A DNA stretch of 64,000 bases from Variovorax sp. CF079 (lineage in GTDB: Bacteria; Pseudomonadota; Gammaproteobacteria; Burkholderiales; Burkholderiaceae_C). The stretch covers positions 186,001 to 250,000 of the forward strand of contig NZ_FMZU01000005.1 in the NCBI RefSeq assembly GCF_900101545.1, given 5' to 3'. A program made the position numbers and the translations under genes. The notes beneath the pieces were generated by a model. The model searched no databases and had not been told where the DNA came from. It saw nothing but the letters and a program-made list of their open reading frames with translations. Shown piece after piece: positions 42,352-50,816 of the stretch (its first letter is position 1; every line of letters begins with the position of its first letter).

Positions 42352-43056
42352 ATGGCGCCCTCCCCTCCACAGACCTGGACCGCCGACATCGGCCTGCGGA
42401 TTCGCCGCCACCTGGCACTGAAGATCGTCGGCGTCACGGTGTTCACCTGGCTCTTCTTCATCGGCTACTTCCACATGCTGCGCCACCCGGACTTCGCGGT
42501 CACGGTGATGCCGCTGACCGCGCTCGACCACCTGATCCCGTTCCAGCCGCAGGCGCTGGTCGCCTACTTTTCGCTCTGGCTGTATGTGGGCGTCGCGCCC
42601 GGGCTGCAGCTGAGCTTTCGCGAGCTGGTGGTCTATGGCCTCTGGGTCGGCGCGCTGTGCCTGACCGGGCTGGGCCTGTTCCATTACTGGCCGACGCAGG
42701 TGCCGCTCGCGGCGCCGGCCTCGGACTTCCCGGGCTTCGCGCTGCTGCAGGGTGTGGACGCGCCAGGCAATGCCTGCCCCTCGATGCATGTCGCGGTCGC
42801 GATGTTCACCGTCATCCGCATCGACGACGTGCTGCGCCGGGCGCGCACACCGGTCTTCGTGCGCCTCTTGAATTGGCTGTGGTTCGCCGCCATTGCCTGG
42901 TCGACGCTGGCGATCAAGCAGCACGTGGTGCTCGATGCGCTGGCCGGCGCGCTGCTCGGCATCGCCTTCGTGCTGCCCTCGCTGCGCTGGCGGCCCGGCC
43001 CGCAGCGCGTGGCCCGCGCCATTTTCGGTCGAGCGGATATCATTCCCCATCGATGA
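42352..43056 (+). CDS. PAP2-family membrane phosphatase
   Basis: This 234-aa protein has about six membrane helices and PAP2 motifs: PSMHVAVAMF (motif with catalytic His) and STLAIKQHVVLDALAGALLG, with the His-x3-Asp pair. The N-terminal K-x6-RP motif is not obvious. It would dephosphorylate a lipid phosphate or diphosphate at the membrane. It is followed by ACP and ketosynthase genes, so it may act on an acyl or polyprenyl lipid made or loaded by that pair. Confidence 0.85.
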   Translation: MAPSPPQTWTADIGLRIRRHLALKIVGVTVFTWLFFIGYFHMLRHPDFAVTVMPLTALDHLIPFQPQALVAYFSLWLYVGVAPGLQLSFRELVVYGLWVGALCLTGLGLFHYWPTQVPLAAPASDFPGFALLQGVDAPGNACPSMHVAVAMFTVIRIDDVLRRARTPVFVRLLNWLWFAAIAWSTLAIKQHVVLDALAGALLGIAFVLPSLRWRPGPQRVARAIFGRADIIPHR

Positions 43057-43089
43057 GGCCAGGGCCGGCGTGAGGACGGACATCGCACA

Positions 43090-43332
43090 ATGAGCTCGCT
43101 GAAAGTATTACAGGATCTGATCCACGAGAAGTACGGCATCGAGGCGGCGGCGCTCGACCCTCACGCGTCCATGCGCGACAAGGGATTCGATTCACTGACG
43201 CTGGTCGAATTCGTGTTCGCGATCGAAGACCACTTCTCCATCTCCATCACCGACGACGACGCGAACAGCGTCGACACGCTGGCCGGCCTCGCGGCCATGG
43301 TCGACAAGGTCAGGATGGCGCAGGCCAAGTGA
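43090..43332 (+). CDS. Acyl carrier protein
   Basis: This 80-aa acidic helical protein has the phosphopantetheine attachment site DKGFDSLTLVEF (Ser35). It is not the housekeeping AcpP (no DSLD...ELVMALE pattern) and is encoded with a ketosynthase whose GTG start overlaps its stop. It probably serves a specialised lipid or polyketide-like pathway. Confidence 0.92.
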   Translation: MSSLKVLQDLIHEKYGIEAAALDPHASMRDKGFDSLTLVEFVFAIEDHFSISITDDDANSVDTLAGLAAMVDKVRMAQAK

Positions 43333-44534
43333 CAACCGAGGTCGCCGTCACCGGTCTGGGCCTCGTCGCGCCGCATGGCGACGATCCGGGCACGGTCTTC
43401 GAAGCGTTGATGCGCGGCGAATCGGCGCTCGGACCCGTCCTCCCCGAGCTGCCCAAGCCGGCCGCCGCCGCCACGGTGGCCTTCGACGAATCCCGCTGGT
43501 TCACCAAGCTGCAGCTCGCCGGCGTCGACCGCGTGAGCCAGCTGGCCGTGGCCGCGGCCGACCTGGCGGTGCGCGATGCAGGCGCACTCGGCAACGTGGA
43601 CTCCGAACGCATAGGCGTCTACGCCGGCTGCGGCATGGGCGGCGCGGGCGCGCTCGAGGCGGCCTACCGCGGCGCCGGGCGCATGCCGCCGCTCACCATT
43701 CCGGCCTTCATGCCCAACGCGCCGGCCTCGCAGGTGGCGATGCGGCAGCGCGTCCACGGCCCGGTGCTCACCTATTCCGTGGCCTGCGCCTCGTCGGCCG
43801 TGGCCATTGCCGAGGCAGCCAAGGCGGTGCAGCGCGGAGAGGTCGACATCGCCATCGCCGGCGGCAGCGAAGCGCTGATCGTGCCGGGCGTGTTGCTGGC
43901 CTGGCAGGCGATGCAGACCCTGGCCGGCTTCGCGCCCGGCGAAGCGGCCAGCGCGATCCGGCCCTTTGCCAGCGACCGCAGCGGTTTCGCGCTCGGTGAG
44001 GGCGCGGCCTTCCTCGTCCTCGAATCGGCCGAGCGCGCACGCCTGCGCGGCGCGCGCAGCCATGCCACGCTGGCCGGCTGGGGCATCGGCTGCGACGCCA
44101 CCCACCTGACCAAGCCCGACGCCTCGGGCCAGGCCCGCGCCCTGCGCGCCGCGTTGCGGCAGGCCGGTCTGCAGCCGCGCGACGTGGGCTACTGCAACGC
44201 GCACGGCACGGCCACGCGCATCGGCGACGTGGTCGAGCGCAACGCGCTGGCCGAGGTGTGGGGCGAGGCGCTCGACGATCTGCGCGTGAGCTCGACCAAG
44301 GCCTTGCACGGCCACCTGCTCGGCGCCGCCGGCGCGCTCGAGGCGGTGATCACCGTGCTGGCGCTGGCGCGGCGTCAAGTGCCGCCCAACGCGCATTGCC
44401 AGACCATCGACCCGGAGTGCAGCCTGAACCTGGTGCGCGAGGCCGGTGAAGCCGCGCCGCAGCTCGAAGCCGCGATCAGCAGTTCCTTCGCCTTCGGCGG
44501 TACGAACGCGGTGCTGCTGTTTCGCCGCGCGTGA
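43329..44534 (+). CDS. Beta-ketoacyl-ACP synthase (FabF-like)
   Basis: This 401-aa thiolase-fold condensing enzyme starts at a GTG overlapping the ACP stop. The Cys-His-His triad is visible: Cys153 in YSVACASSA, His in NAHGTATRIGD and His in KALHGHLLGAAGA. The fold and length fit KAS-II/FabF. As a stand-alone ACP-KS pair beside a PAP2 phosphatase, without ketoreductase or dehydratase genes, it may make or modify a special acyl chain using housekeeping FAS enzymes. Confidence 0.92.
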   Translation: MTTEVAVTGLGLVAPHGDDPGTVFEALMRGESALGPVLPELPKPAAAATVAFDESRWFTKLQLAGVDRVSQLAVAAADLAVRDAGALGNVDSERIGVYAGCGMGGAGALEAAYRGAGRMPPLTIPAFMPNAPASQVAMRQRVHGPVLTYSVACASSAVAIAEAAKAVQRGEVDIAIAGGSEALIVPGVLLAWQAMQTLAGFAPGEAASAIRPFASDRSGFALGEGAAFLVLESAERARLRGARSHATLAGWGIGCDATHLTKPDASGQARALRAALRQAGLQPRDVGYCNAHGTATRIGDVVERNALAEVWGEALDDLRVSSTKALHGHLLGAAGALEAVITVLALARRQVPPNAHCQTIDPECSLNLVREAGEAAPQLEAAISSSFAFGGTNAVLLFRRA

Positions 44535-44541
44535 ACGTCGG

Positions 44542-44880
44542 CTAGTACTTGATCGTCACGCCGGCCTTGATGCCCGCGTTGCTCTTGCCGTCCGAATGGG
44601 CGCCCGCCGAAAAAGAGGTGGTGCCGCCCGTGCTTGCACCGAGCGAATAGTTGGGCCGGGACCCGGAGGTGTCGACGCCGCCGTACGCGCCGCTTCCGTC
44701 GAGTCGTTGCGTGCCGATCGTTGCGCCATTCGTGCGGGCCGAGGTCTCGGTGGGCGACACGTTGGGCGCGACGTAGAGGGTGCCCTGGTCGCTGCTTTCC
44801 ACGGGAAGCTTGAGCGGCTGCGCGAGAGCGCCGGCGCAGCATGCGGCCAAGGCCAGGGATGCGAGGATGGATTTGCTCAT
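44542..44880 (-). CDS. Small secreted Gly/Ser/Thr-rich hypothetical protein
   Basis: This 112-aa protein has a clear signal peptide (MSKSILASLALAACCAGALA, cleavage before QPLKLP). The mature part is low-complexity, rich in Gly, Ser and Thr (SGAYGGVDTSGSRPNYSLGA) and ends KAGVTIKY. A double Cys within the signal's hydrophobic core may be a weak lipobox. It has no recognisable domain; a surface or periplasmic role is inferred. Confidence 0.72.
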   Translation of the reverse strand: MSKSILASLALAACCAGALAQPLKLPVESSDQGTLYVAPNVSPTETSARTNGATIGTQRLDGSGAYGGVDTSGSRPNYSLGASTGGTTSFSAGAHSDGKSNAGIKAGVTIKY

Positions 44881-44929
44881 ACGGATTGGATGGTCAGGTC
44901 GACGGGTGGCGGGAGCCATGGGCCCGTGA

Positions 44930-45892
44930 TCAAGGCCTGCGTAGGATAGCTTCTTCGCGCTGGCGCATCCCCACCACCGCCGGCATGGCCTCCCGCATCG
45001 CCTCGACGAAGCGGCGCAGCCTGGCCGGATAGAAGCGGGCGTGGGGATACACCACGTAGACAGGCAGTGGCGCGGCGCACCATTGCGGCGCGAGCTGGAT
45101 CAGCCGGCCCTGGGCCAGGTCCTCGGTCAGCAGCCAGGCCGACCCCACGCCCGCGCCCAGCCCCAGCACCGCGGCGTGGCGCAGGGCCAGCAGGCTGTCG
45201 GTGCTCATGCGCGGCCGGATCGCGAAGCGATGGGTTTCGCCGCTCGCCGCATGCGTGAGCGTCACCTCGTTGCGGTAGTAGGTGCGCAGCGCCAGCCAGG
45301 GCAAGCCCGCCAGCTCGGATGGGTGCGCCGGCACCGGCGCGCCGGCCAGCACCGAGGGCGCGGCGACCACGATGCGCGGCACCTCGGCCAGCTTGATCGC
45401 GACCAGCGCGGGGTCGCTGACTTCTCCGATCTGGATGGCGCAGTCGATGCCGTTGGCGATGAAGTCCTGCGTATCGTCGTGCAGCAGCCACTCGACCGTC
45501 ACGCGCGGGTAGCGCCGCAGGAAGCGGGCCAGCGGTTCGACGAGCTGCGACTGGCCGAAGGCATGCGGCGCGATCACGCGCAAGCTGCCTTCGGGCTCGT
45601 CGCCGGTGCCGCGCAGGTCGGCTTCGAAGGCCTCCCAGTTCGCGAGCAGTTCCTTGGCGCGCTCGAAGCAGCGTTCGCCGTCTTCGGTGAGCTTCATCGC
45701 ATGCGTGGAACGCTGCAGCAGCCGCACACCGAGCGATCGTTCCAGGACCTGCAGGCGGCGGCTCACGGTGGGTTGCGTCGATCCCATCTGCGCCGCGGCC
45801 GCCGACAGGCTGCCGGCTTCCACGATGCGGACGAAGGTCTGCATCAGCGCGATGCGGTCGGCGGAGGCCGAGGGTGAGCCGGGTTCTTTCAT
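44930..45892 (-). CDS. LysR-family transcriptional regulator
   Basis: This 320-aa protein has the LysR winged helix (MQTFVRIVEAGSLSAAAAQ, TQPTVSRRLQVLERSLGVRLL) and effector domain of the CrgA-like subgroup. The ATG at 45892 (MKEPGSPSA) was preferred to an upstream one. It is divergent, across 97 bp, from an MFS transporter that it likely regulates, as is common for this subgroup and drug-efflux MFS genes. Confidence 0.9.
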   Translation of the reverse strand: MKEPGSPSASADRIALMQTFVRIVEAGSLSAAAAQMGSTQPTVSRRLQVLERSLGVRLLQRSTHAMKLTEDGERCFERAKELLANWEAFEADLRGTGDEPEGSLRVIAPHAFGQSQLVEPLARFLRRYPRVTVEWLLHDDTQDFIANGIDCAIQIGEVSDPALVAIKLAEVPRIVVAAPSVLAGAPVPAHPSELAGLPWLALRTYYRNEVTLTHAASGETHRFAIRPRMSTDSLLALRHAAVLGLGAGVGSAWLLTEDLAQGRLIQLAPQWCAAPLPVYVVYPHARFYPARLRRFVEAMREAMPAVVGMRQREEAILRRP

Positions 45893-45989
45893 GCGAGCAG
45901 CGTATATCAATTGTGCGCGGCTTGCGGCTACCACTGAGAGCACTCAAACCTCACACTCCATCCCTCAAGAGTTTCTAAGGGTTAACACC

Positions 45990-47225
45990 ATGTCTGGTAT
46001 TCACTGCTCGCATGCCACAGCGGGCGTCGTGCCGGCCCCGGAGCCGGCCCGCGCGGCCCAGGGCCTGCCGGCGTCGCTGGTTCTTCTGCTCGCGACCGCG
46101 GCCGGCCTCGCCGTCGCTTCGATCTATTACAGCCAGCCCATGCTCGGCGTGCTGGGTGCGGACATCGGCGCCTCCGACCGGGCCGTCGGCTTCATCCCGA
46201 CGCTGACGCAGCTCGGCTACGCGCTCGGCATCCTGCTCTTGGCGCCGCTGGGCGACCGCTACGACCGGCGCCGCATCATCCTGCTCAAGGCGGCCGTGCT
46301 CGGCGCCGCGCTGCTGCTGGCCGGCGTTGCTCCCTCCATCGGCGCGCTGCTGGTCGTCAGCCTGGTCGTCGGCCTGGCCGCGACGATGGCCCAGGACATC
46401 GTGCCGGCCGCCGCCACGCTCGCGCCCGACGCCCATCGCGGCAAGGTGGTCGGCACGGTGATGACGGGGCTGCTGCTGGGCATCCTGCTCTCGCGCGTGG
46501 CGAGCGGTTTCGTGGCGGAGCACTTCGGCTGGCGCGCGGTGTTCGTTGCGGCCGCGGCGAGCATCGCGCTGATCGGCGCCGCCGCATGGCATCGGCTGCC
46601 GCGCTTCCAGCCCACTACGCAACTGGCGTACGGCGCATTGCTCGGTTCGCTGGCCCAGCTGTGGCAGCGCCATGCCGCACTGCGCCGCGCGGCGCTGGCG
46701 CAGGGCCTGCTCTCGGTCGGCTTCAGCGCCTTCTGGTCCACCCTGGCCGTGATGTTGCACGGCGCGCCATTCCGCCTCGGCAGCGCCGCGGCCGGCGCCT
46801 TCGGGCTGGCGGGCGCCGCCGGGGCGCTGGCCGCGCCCATCGCCGGCCGCATCGCCGATCGCCGCGGGCCGGAACTGGTGACGCGCCTGGGCGCGGGGCT
46901 GGTCGTGCTCTCCTTCGCGGCCATGGCGCTGGCGCCGCTGATGCAGCCGCACGCTCGGCTGGCGCTGCTGGTGGCCTGCGCCATCGGCTTCGACCTCGGC
47001 ATCCAGGCCGCGCTGATCGCGCACCAGACCATCGTCTACGGCATCGAGCCCGGCGCGCGCAGCCGCCTCAATGCCGTGCTCTTCGTCGGCATGTTCATCG
47101 GCATGGCCATCGGTGCGGCGCTGGGCAGCCTGCTGTTCGCCGAATGGGGCTGGATGGCGGTCACGGCGCTCGCCACCGCGACGGCCGGCGCGGCGCTCGC
47201 AGTGCGGCTTTGGTCGAGGGCCTAG
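45990..47225 (+). CDS. MFS transporter (YnfM/drug-efflux-like)
   Basis: This 411-aa protein has twelve predicted helices. Helix 1-2 region is ASIYYSQPMLGVLGADIGASDRAVGFIPTLTQLGYALG, typical of the YnfM/NepI-type MFS group, followed by the GDRYDRRRIILLKA loop. The ATG at 45990 starts a short hydrophilic leader before helix 1. It is divergent from the LysR gene and overlaps the next convergent gene by 4 bases. Confidence 0.88.
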   Translation: MSGIHCSHATAGVVPAPEPARAAQGLPASLVLLLATAAGLAVASIYYSQPMLGVLGADIGASDRAVGFIPTLTQLGYALGILLLAPLGDRYDRRRIILLKAAVLGAALLLAGVAPSIGALLVVSLVVGLAATMAQDIVPAAATLAPDAHRGKVVGTVMTGLLLGILLSRVASGFVAEHFGWRAVFVAAAASIALIGAAAWHRLPRFQPTTQLAYGALLGSLAQLWQRHAALRRAALAQGLLSVGFSAFWSTLAVMLHGAPFRLGSAAAGAFGLAGAAGALAAPIAGRIADRRGPELVTRLGAGLVVLSFAAMALAPLMQPHARLALLVACAIGFDLGIQAALIAHQTIVYGIEPGARSRLNAVLFVGMFIGMAIGAALGSLLFAEWGWMAVTALATATAGAALAVRLWSRA

Positions 47226-48055
47226 ATCCCGAGCCAGTACATCAGGCTCTTCTCGACTTCCGCTGAAGGCGCGACGAAGCCGGTATAGGTCGAAGTGGCC
47301 AGCGCACGCTTGCCACCTTCCGACTGGCCGAGCCCCAGCAAGGTGTCGCGCACCGTGGCGACCGCGCTCGCATCGAGCTTGCTCGATGCGAGCCATTGCT
47401 TGATGGGGACGGCGCGCGATTCGGCGCAGGTTTTGCCGCCGGTGGACTTCCAGGCCTTGACCACGCCGGCGGAGGCCGTGGCGCCGTAGGCGGCGAAGCC
47501 ATTCTGCACGTAGAAGGGCACCGCGTCCTGGTAGCGCGTGTTGGTGGTCTTGACCGCGCCGTCCTGCAGGCCCTGCTCGCGCAGCATCGCGCGCGTGATC
47601 ACCGAGGTGATGGAATCCGGGTCGGGCATGACCAGGCTCTTGCCGGCGATCTCCTTCCAGTTGGAGATCGTCTGCAGGTCCTTGCACAGGAACGAGACCT
47701 TGTATTCGGTGAAGCCCGCGGTCCAGGCGAGCGTCTTGTAGTTGCCGCCCTTGGTCGCTTCGAAGGCGATGTGGGCCGGATGCATGAAGGCCAGATCGAC
47801 CTGGTTCTGCCTCAATGCTTCGCGCGCATTGGCGTACGAACTCAAGACCTTGAGGGTCACGGGCTGCTTGAGCGCCTTGCTCAGTGCCTCGGCGATCGGC
47901 TCGAACTTGGCTTCTATCTGGCTGTCGCTGGCCTTGTAGGTCACGCCCTCGGTCACGCCGAGCACCAGCGCTTGGGCCGGAGCGACAGCGGCCAGCAGAA
48001 AAGCCGCGGCCCAAGGGGCGAAGCTTGCGTTGCGATCGACGCGGTGTTTCATCAT
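47222..48055 (-). CDS. PhnD-family phosphate/phosphite/phosphonate substrate-binding protein
   Basis: This 277-aa protein has a signal peptide ending near AQALVLG and the type-2 binding-protein fold of PhnD. Visible pieces are ALSKALKQPVTLKVLSSYANAREALRQNQVDLAFMHPAH and GKSLVMPDPDSITSVITRAML. No ATPase or permease is adjacent, so it is an orphan binding protein that may sense or feed a distant transporter. The ligand is uncertain, since many such orphans do not bind phosphonates. Confidence 0.82.
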   Translation of the reverse strand: MMKHRVDRNASFAPWAAAFLLAAVAPAQALVLGVTEGVTYKASDSQIEAKFEPIAEALSKALKQPVTLKVLSSYANAREALRQNQVDLAFMHPAHIAFEATKGGNYKTLAWTAGFTEYKVSFLCKDLQTISNWKEIAGKSLVMPDPDSITSVITRAMLREQGLQDGAVKTTNTRYQDAVPFYVQNGFAAYGATASAGVVKAWKSTGGKTCAESRAVPIKQWLASSKLDASAVATVRDTLLGLGQSEGGKRALATSTYTGFVAPSAEVEKSLMYWLGI

Positions 48056-48271
48056 GGATGTCTCGAGTAGTTGCGAGCCCGCAGAATAGGTCAGGGGCCC
48101 CGCGCTGCGGTCAACGCGCGCCAACGCCAGGTAGAACTTTCGAGTCAAAGTGCGCAACTTCGCGCATTGATCCGGAATGCGCCGCGCGCTGTAGGTCATG
48201 CGCCGACATCCAGCCGCACCGTGCGGCGGCAGAATCGTGACGAAGTGCCCATGCGCTCCAAGGAGACGACC

Positions 48272-48406
48272 ATGACCTATCGAAAGCTCACTCTTGCGCT
48301 GGCATGCATCGCCCTGGCAACGCTCGCCGCCTGCGATCCGAAGCCGCAGCCGCCGAAGGCAGCGGCAGCCGATCAGCTGCTGAGCTTGCAGTCGGCCGGC
48401 GTTTGA
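48272..48406 (+). CDS. Small lipoprotein, 44 aa
   Basis: The ATG follows AAGGAGACGACC, a good ribosome site. The product is a lipoprotein: a short charged start (MTYRKL), a hydrophobic run and the lipobox LAAC (Cys at 28), then DPKPQPPKAAAADQ and a short tail. It resembles entericidin-like or other small envelope lipoproteins in size only. Its 3' end overlaps the convergent SnoaL-like gene by 34 bases. Confidence 0.7.
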   Translation: MTYRKLTLALACIALATLAACDPKPQPPKAAAADQLLSLQSAGV

Positions 48407-48735
48407 TGGTGCGCCACCAGTTGCCAGCGGCCGCCGGTGCGAACATAGACCGAACTGCATTGCGCGCGATAGGCGCTGCCGGTGCTGCCGCGATCGGCGG
48501 CAGCGGCGTAGACCAGCACCGCCGTGCCCTCGGCCGGAGCGAGCAGATGCTGGTTCGCGAACTCGACCCGGCGCCAGCGCTTGTCCGGCTCGATCGAGGC
48601 CAGGATCTGCGCGCGTCCCATCATGCCCACGGGCTGCGGAAAGACCATGCGCGCATCGACTGCCAGGTGCTGCTCGTAGAAGAGCGCGTCACCGAGCCAG
48701 AACCGCTCTTCCAACGCCCACAGGTCTTCTTCCAT
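48373..48735 (-). CDS. SnoaL/DUF4440-like protein
   Basis: This 120-aa NTF2-fold protein starts at the ATG at 48735 (MEEDLWALEERFWLGDALFY). Motifs of DUF4440-like small proteins are present: DARMVFPQPVGMMGRAQIL and a C-terminal GGRWQLVAHHQTPA. Function is unknown; relatives bind small hydrophobic ligands. It is convergent with the small lipoprotein gene. Confidence 0.8.
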   Translation of the reverse strand: MEEDLWALEERFWLGDALFYEQHLAVDARMVFPQPVGMMGRAQILASIEPDKRWRRVEFANQHLLAPAEGTAVLVYAAAADRGSTGSAYRAQCSSVYVRTGGRWQLVAHHQTPADCKLSS

Positions 48736-48817
48736 GCGCCGCAAACTCACCCGGGACGGTGGCGGCCGGCGTAGGAAACGAGGCTTTGTCTTCCACGGAC
48801 AAAGCCGACGGGAAGCT

Positions 48818-49696
48818 TTAGGCCCAGGCCTCCAGCACCGCGCTGCGCACCGCATCGACCGCCGTCGTGCGGCTGCTCCCGGCCGCTTCGACCCAGCACA
48901 GCCAGGTGTGCGAGCGCCAGCCCTGCCAGATCTTCAGCTCGCCGTTGCGCTCGGCCTGCTCGGCCTGGTCGACGCGCAGAAGCCCGGCGCCCAGGCCGAC
49001 CGCGACCATGCTGCGGATCGCGCTCTCGCTGTCGGCCGTCCGCGCGGGGCGGTATTCGCGGCCGACGCTTGCGAACAGGCCGTCGAGGTGCGCGCGCAGG
49101 ATGCATGAAGGCGGCGTGCCGACCCAGGGCAGCTGGGTCAGGGCCTCGAGATCCAGCGCGGGGTGGGCCTCGGCGAGCGGCAGCGGCAGCGTCACCGCCA
49201 GGTCGACGACACCGAGGCGTTGCAGCACGAGGCCGTCGAGCTTTTCGCTGTCGCTGAGCGCATAGGCGCAGTCCAGCTCGCCGCGCCGCACGCCTTCCAG
49301 CGTCCGGTGCGACAGGCCCTGCTGCAGTTGCAGCGAGACCTGCGGATGGCGCTCGGCCAGCTTCACCAGCACTTCGCCGAGCCGCAGCGCAACCGGATCG
49401 ACCACGGTGCCGAAGCGCACCACGCCCTGCGCCGCGCCGCGGATCTGCTCGGCCGCCGAGCGCATGCGCGTCGCCGAGGCCAGGGTGCGCTCCGCTTCCT
49501 CCAGCAGGGTGTGGCCGGCTTCGGTCGGCGTCATGCCGCGCGGCGTGCGCTCGAAAAGCTTGACGCCGAGTTCGTCTTCCAGCGCCTTGAGCTGCGCACT
49601 CACGGCCGGCGCGCTGGTGAACACGCGCTCGGCCGCCCGCGTGAGGCTGCCCTCGCGCGCGATGGCCACGAAGGTCTTGAGTTGGTAGAGCTCCAT
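48818..49696 (-). CDS. LysR-family transcriptional regulator
   Basis: This 292-aa protein starts at MELYQLKTFVAIAREGSLTR, with the winged helix completed by SAPAVSAQLKALEDELGVKLF. The effector domain is of the general LysR type (GLGAGLLRVDQAEQ near the C-terminus). It is divergent by 107 bp from the EamA transporter at 49804, the likely target. An upstream in-frame ATG would add 21 residues and was rejected. Confidence 0.9.
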   Translation of the reverse strand: MELYQLKTFVAIAREGSLTRAAERVFTSAPAVSAQLKALEDELGVKLFERTPRGMTPTEAGHTLLEEAERTLASATRMRSAAEQIRGAAQGVVRFGTVVDPVALRLGEVLVKLAERHPQVSLQLQQGLSHRTLEGVRRGELDCAYALSDSEKLDGLVLQRLGVVDLAVTLPLPLAEAHPALDLEALTQLPWVGTPPSCILRAHLDGLFASVGREYRPARTADSESAIRSMVAVGLGAGLLRVDQAEQAERNGELKIWQGWRSHTWLCWVEAAGSSRTTAVDAVRSAVLEAWA

Positions 49697-49803
49697 GTCG
49701 CAAATTGTGAGCGCGCCGGCCGGATTCGTCTGTTCGCAAATCCTGAGACCCCGGTCCAAAGAAACGAATGGTCAATGCGGACCCCGATGCCGATATTCGG
49801 CTC

Positions 49804-50790
49804 ATGTTCAAGACCATCCACCCACGCGCGCTCGGCATCGCCGCGCTGCTCGCCGCCACCTCCACCTGGGGCGGCATGTTCCTCGTCAGCAAGAACGTTC
49901 TCCACCACGTCGATCCATTCTGGTTCACGCTGATCCGCTACAGCCTCTCCGCGCTGGTGTTCGTCGCCCTGCTCGCCCCGCGCGGCGCGGCGCCCTGGCG
50001 AAAGCTGCGCGCCCACGCCGGCCCGCTGGCCCTGCGCGGCATCGCGGGCTTCGGCGTGTTCAGCGTGCTGCTGCTCACGGGCCTCGCCCATTCGCTGCCT
50101 TCGCACGGCGCGGTCATCATGGCCACCACGCCGATGACCGCACAGCTGCTGCGCTGGGTGCTCGACGGCGTGCGGCCCACGCGCGCGACGCTCTCGACCA
50201 GCGCGCTGGCGCTGGCCGGCGTGGTCGTCGTCTCGGGCGTGCTCTTCCCGCACGGCGCAGAGGCCGGCGCATCGACCGCCTACGGCGACGCGATCGCCCT
50301 CCTCGGCACGCTGGGGTGGGTCTGGTACACGCGCGGCGCCACACAGTTCGCCGACCGGCTCGACGTCGTCGAATACACCGCGCTGACCGTGCTGACCGCC
50401 TGGCCCGTGCTGCTGCTGGGCGCGTTGCTGGCCACCGCCTTCGGCCTGGCCGCGGTACCGAGCGCGGAAGGCATGGCGCTCTCGTGGCACGTTCTGGTCT
50501 TCGTCGGCCTGGTGCCCTCGGCCATGGCCGTGCTGGCCTTCAATCACGGCGTGCGCACCCTGGGCGCGGTGACGGGCACGGCCTTCCTGAACTTCATCCC
50601 GGTGTCGGCGCTCCTGATGAGCGTGGCGCTGGGCAAGCTGCCCTCGGGCAACGAGCTGCTGGGGATGGCGATGGTGGTCGGCGCCCTGTTGATTCATACC
50701 GCGCGCAGCCGGACGGGTGCTGCGACGCCGGTTCGCGGCACCGCACTGGCGAAGCGCAGCGGCAGCGGTGAGTGCGGCGCGACCTCGTGA
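49804..50790 (+). CDS. EamA/DMT-family transporter
   Basis: This 328-aa protein has ten predicted helices in two EamA repeats (STWGGMFLVSKNVLHHVDPFWFTLIRY in the first; HVLVFVGLVPSAMAVLAFNHGVRTLG in the second). DMT transporters export amino acids, nucleosides or other metabolites. The start MFKTIHPRALGI gives a normal cytosolic leader. Divergent LysR control is likely. Confidence 0.9.
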   Translation: MFKTIHPRALGIAALLAATSTWGGMFLVSKNVLHHVDPFWFTLIRYSLSALVFVALLAPRGAAPWRKLRAHAGPLALRGIAGFGVFSVLLLTGLAHSLPSHGAVIMATTPMTAQLLRWVLDGVRPTRATLSTSALALAGVVVVSGVLFPHGAEAGASTAYGDAIALLGTLGWVWYTRGATQFADRLDVVEYTALTVLTAWPVLLLGALLATAFGLAAVPSAEGMALSWHVLVFVGLVPSAMAVLAFNHGVRTLGAVTGTAFLNFIPVSALLMSVALGKLPSGNELLGMAMVVGALLIHTARSRTGAATPVRGTALAKRSGSGECGATS

Positions 50791-50797
50791 GGCAACG

Positions 50798-50816
50798 AAA
50801 AACGGGCCCTCAGGGC
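50798..50816 (-). terminator. Weak hairpin plus T-tract after the pseudo-protease gene
   Basis: On the minus strand GCCC-TGA-GGGC (50816 to 50806) is followed by CCGTTTTT. The stop codon of the minus-strand gene lies inside the hairpin. The stem is only four to five base pairs, so this is at best a modest intrinsic terminator between convergent genes. Confidence 0.35.
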
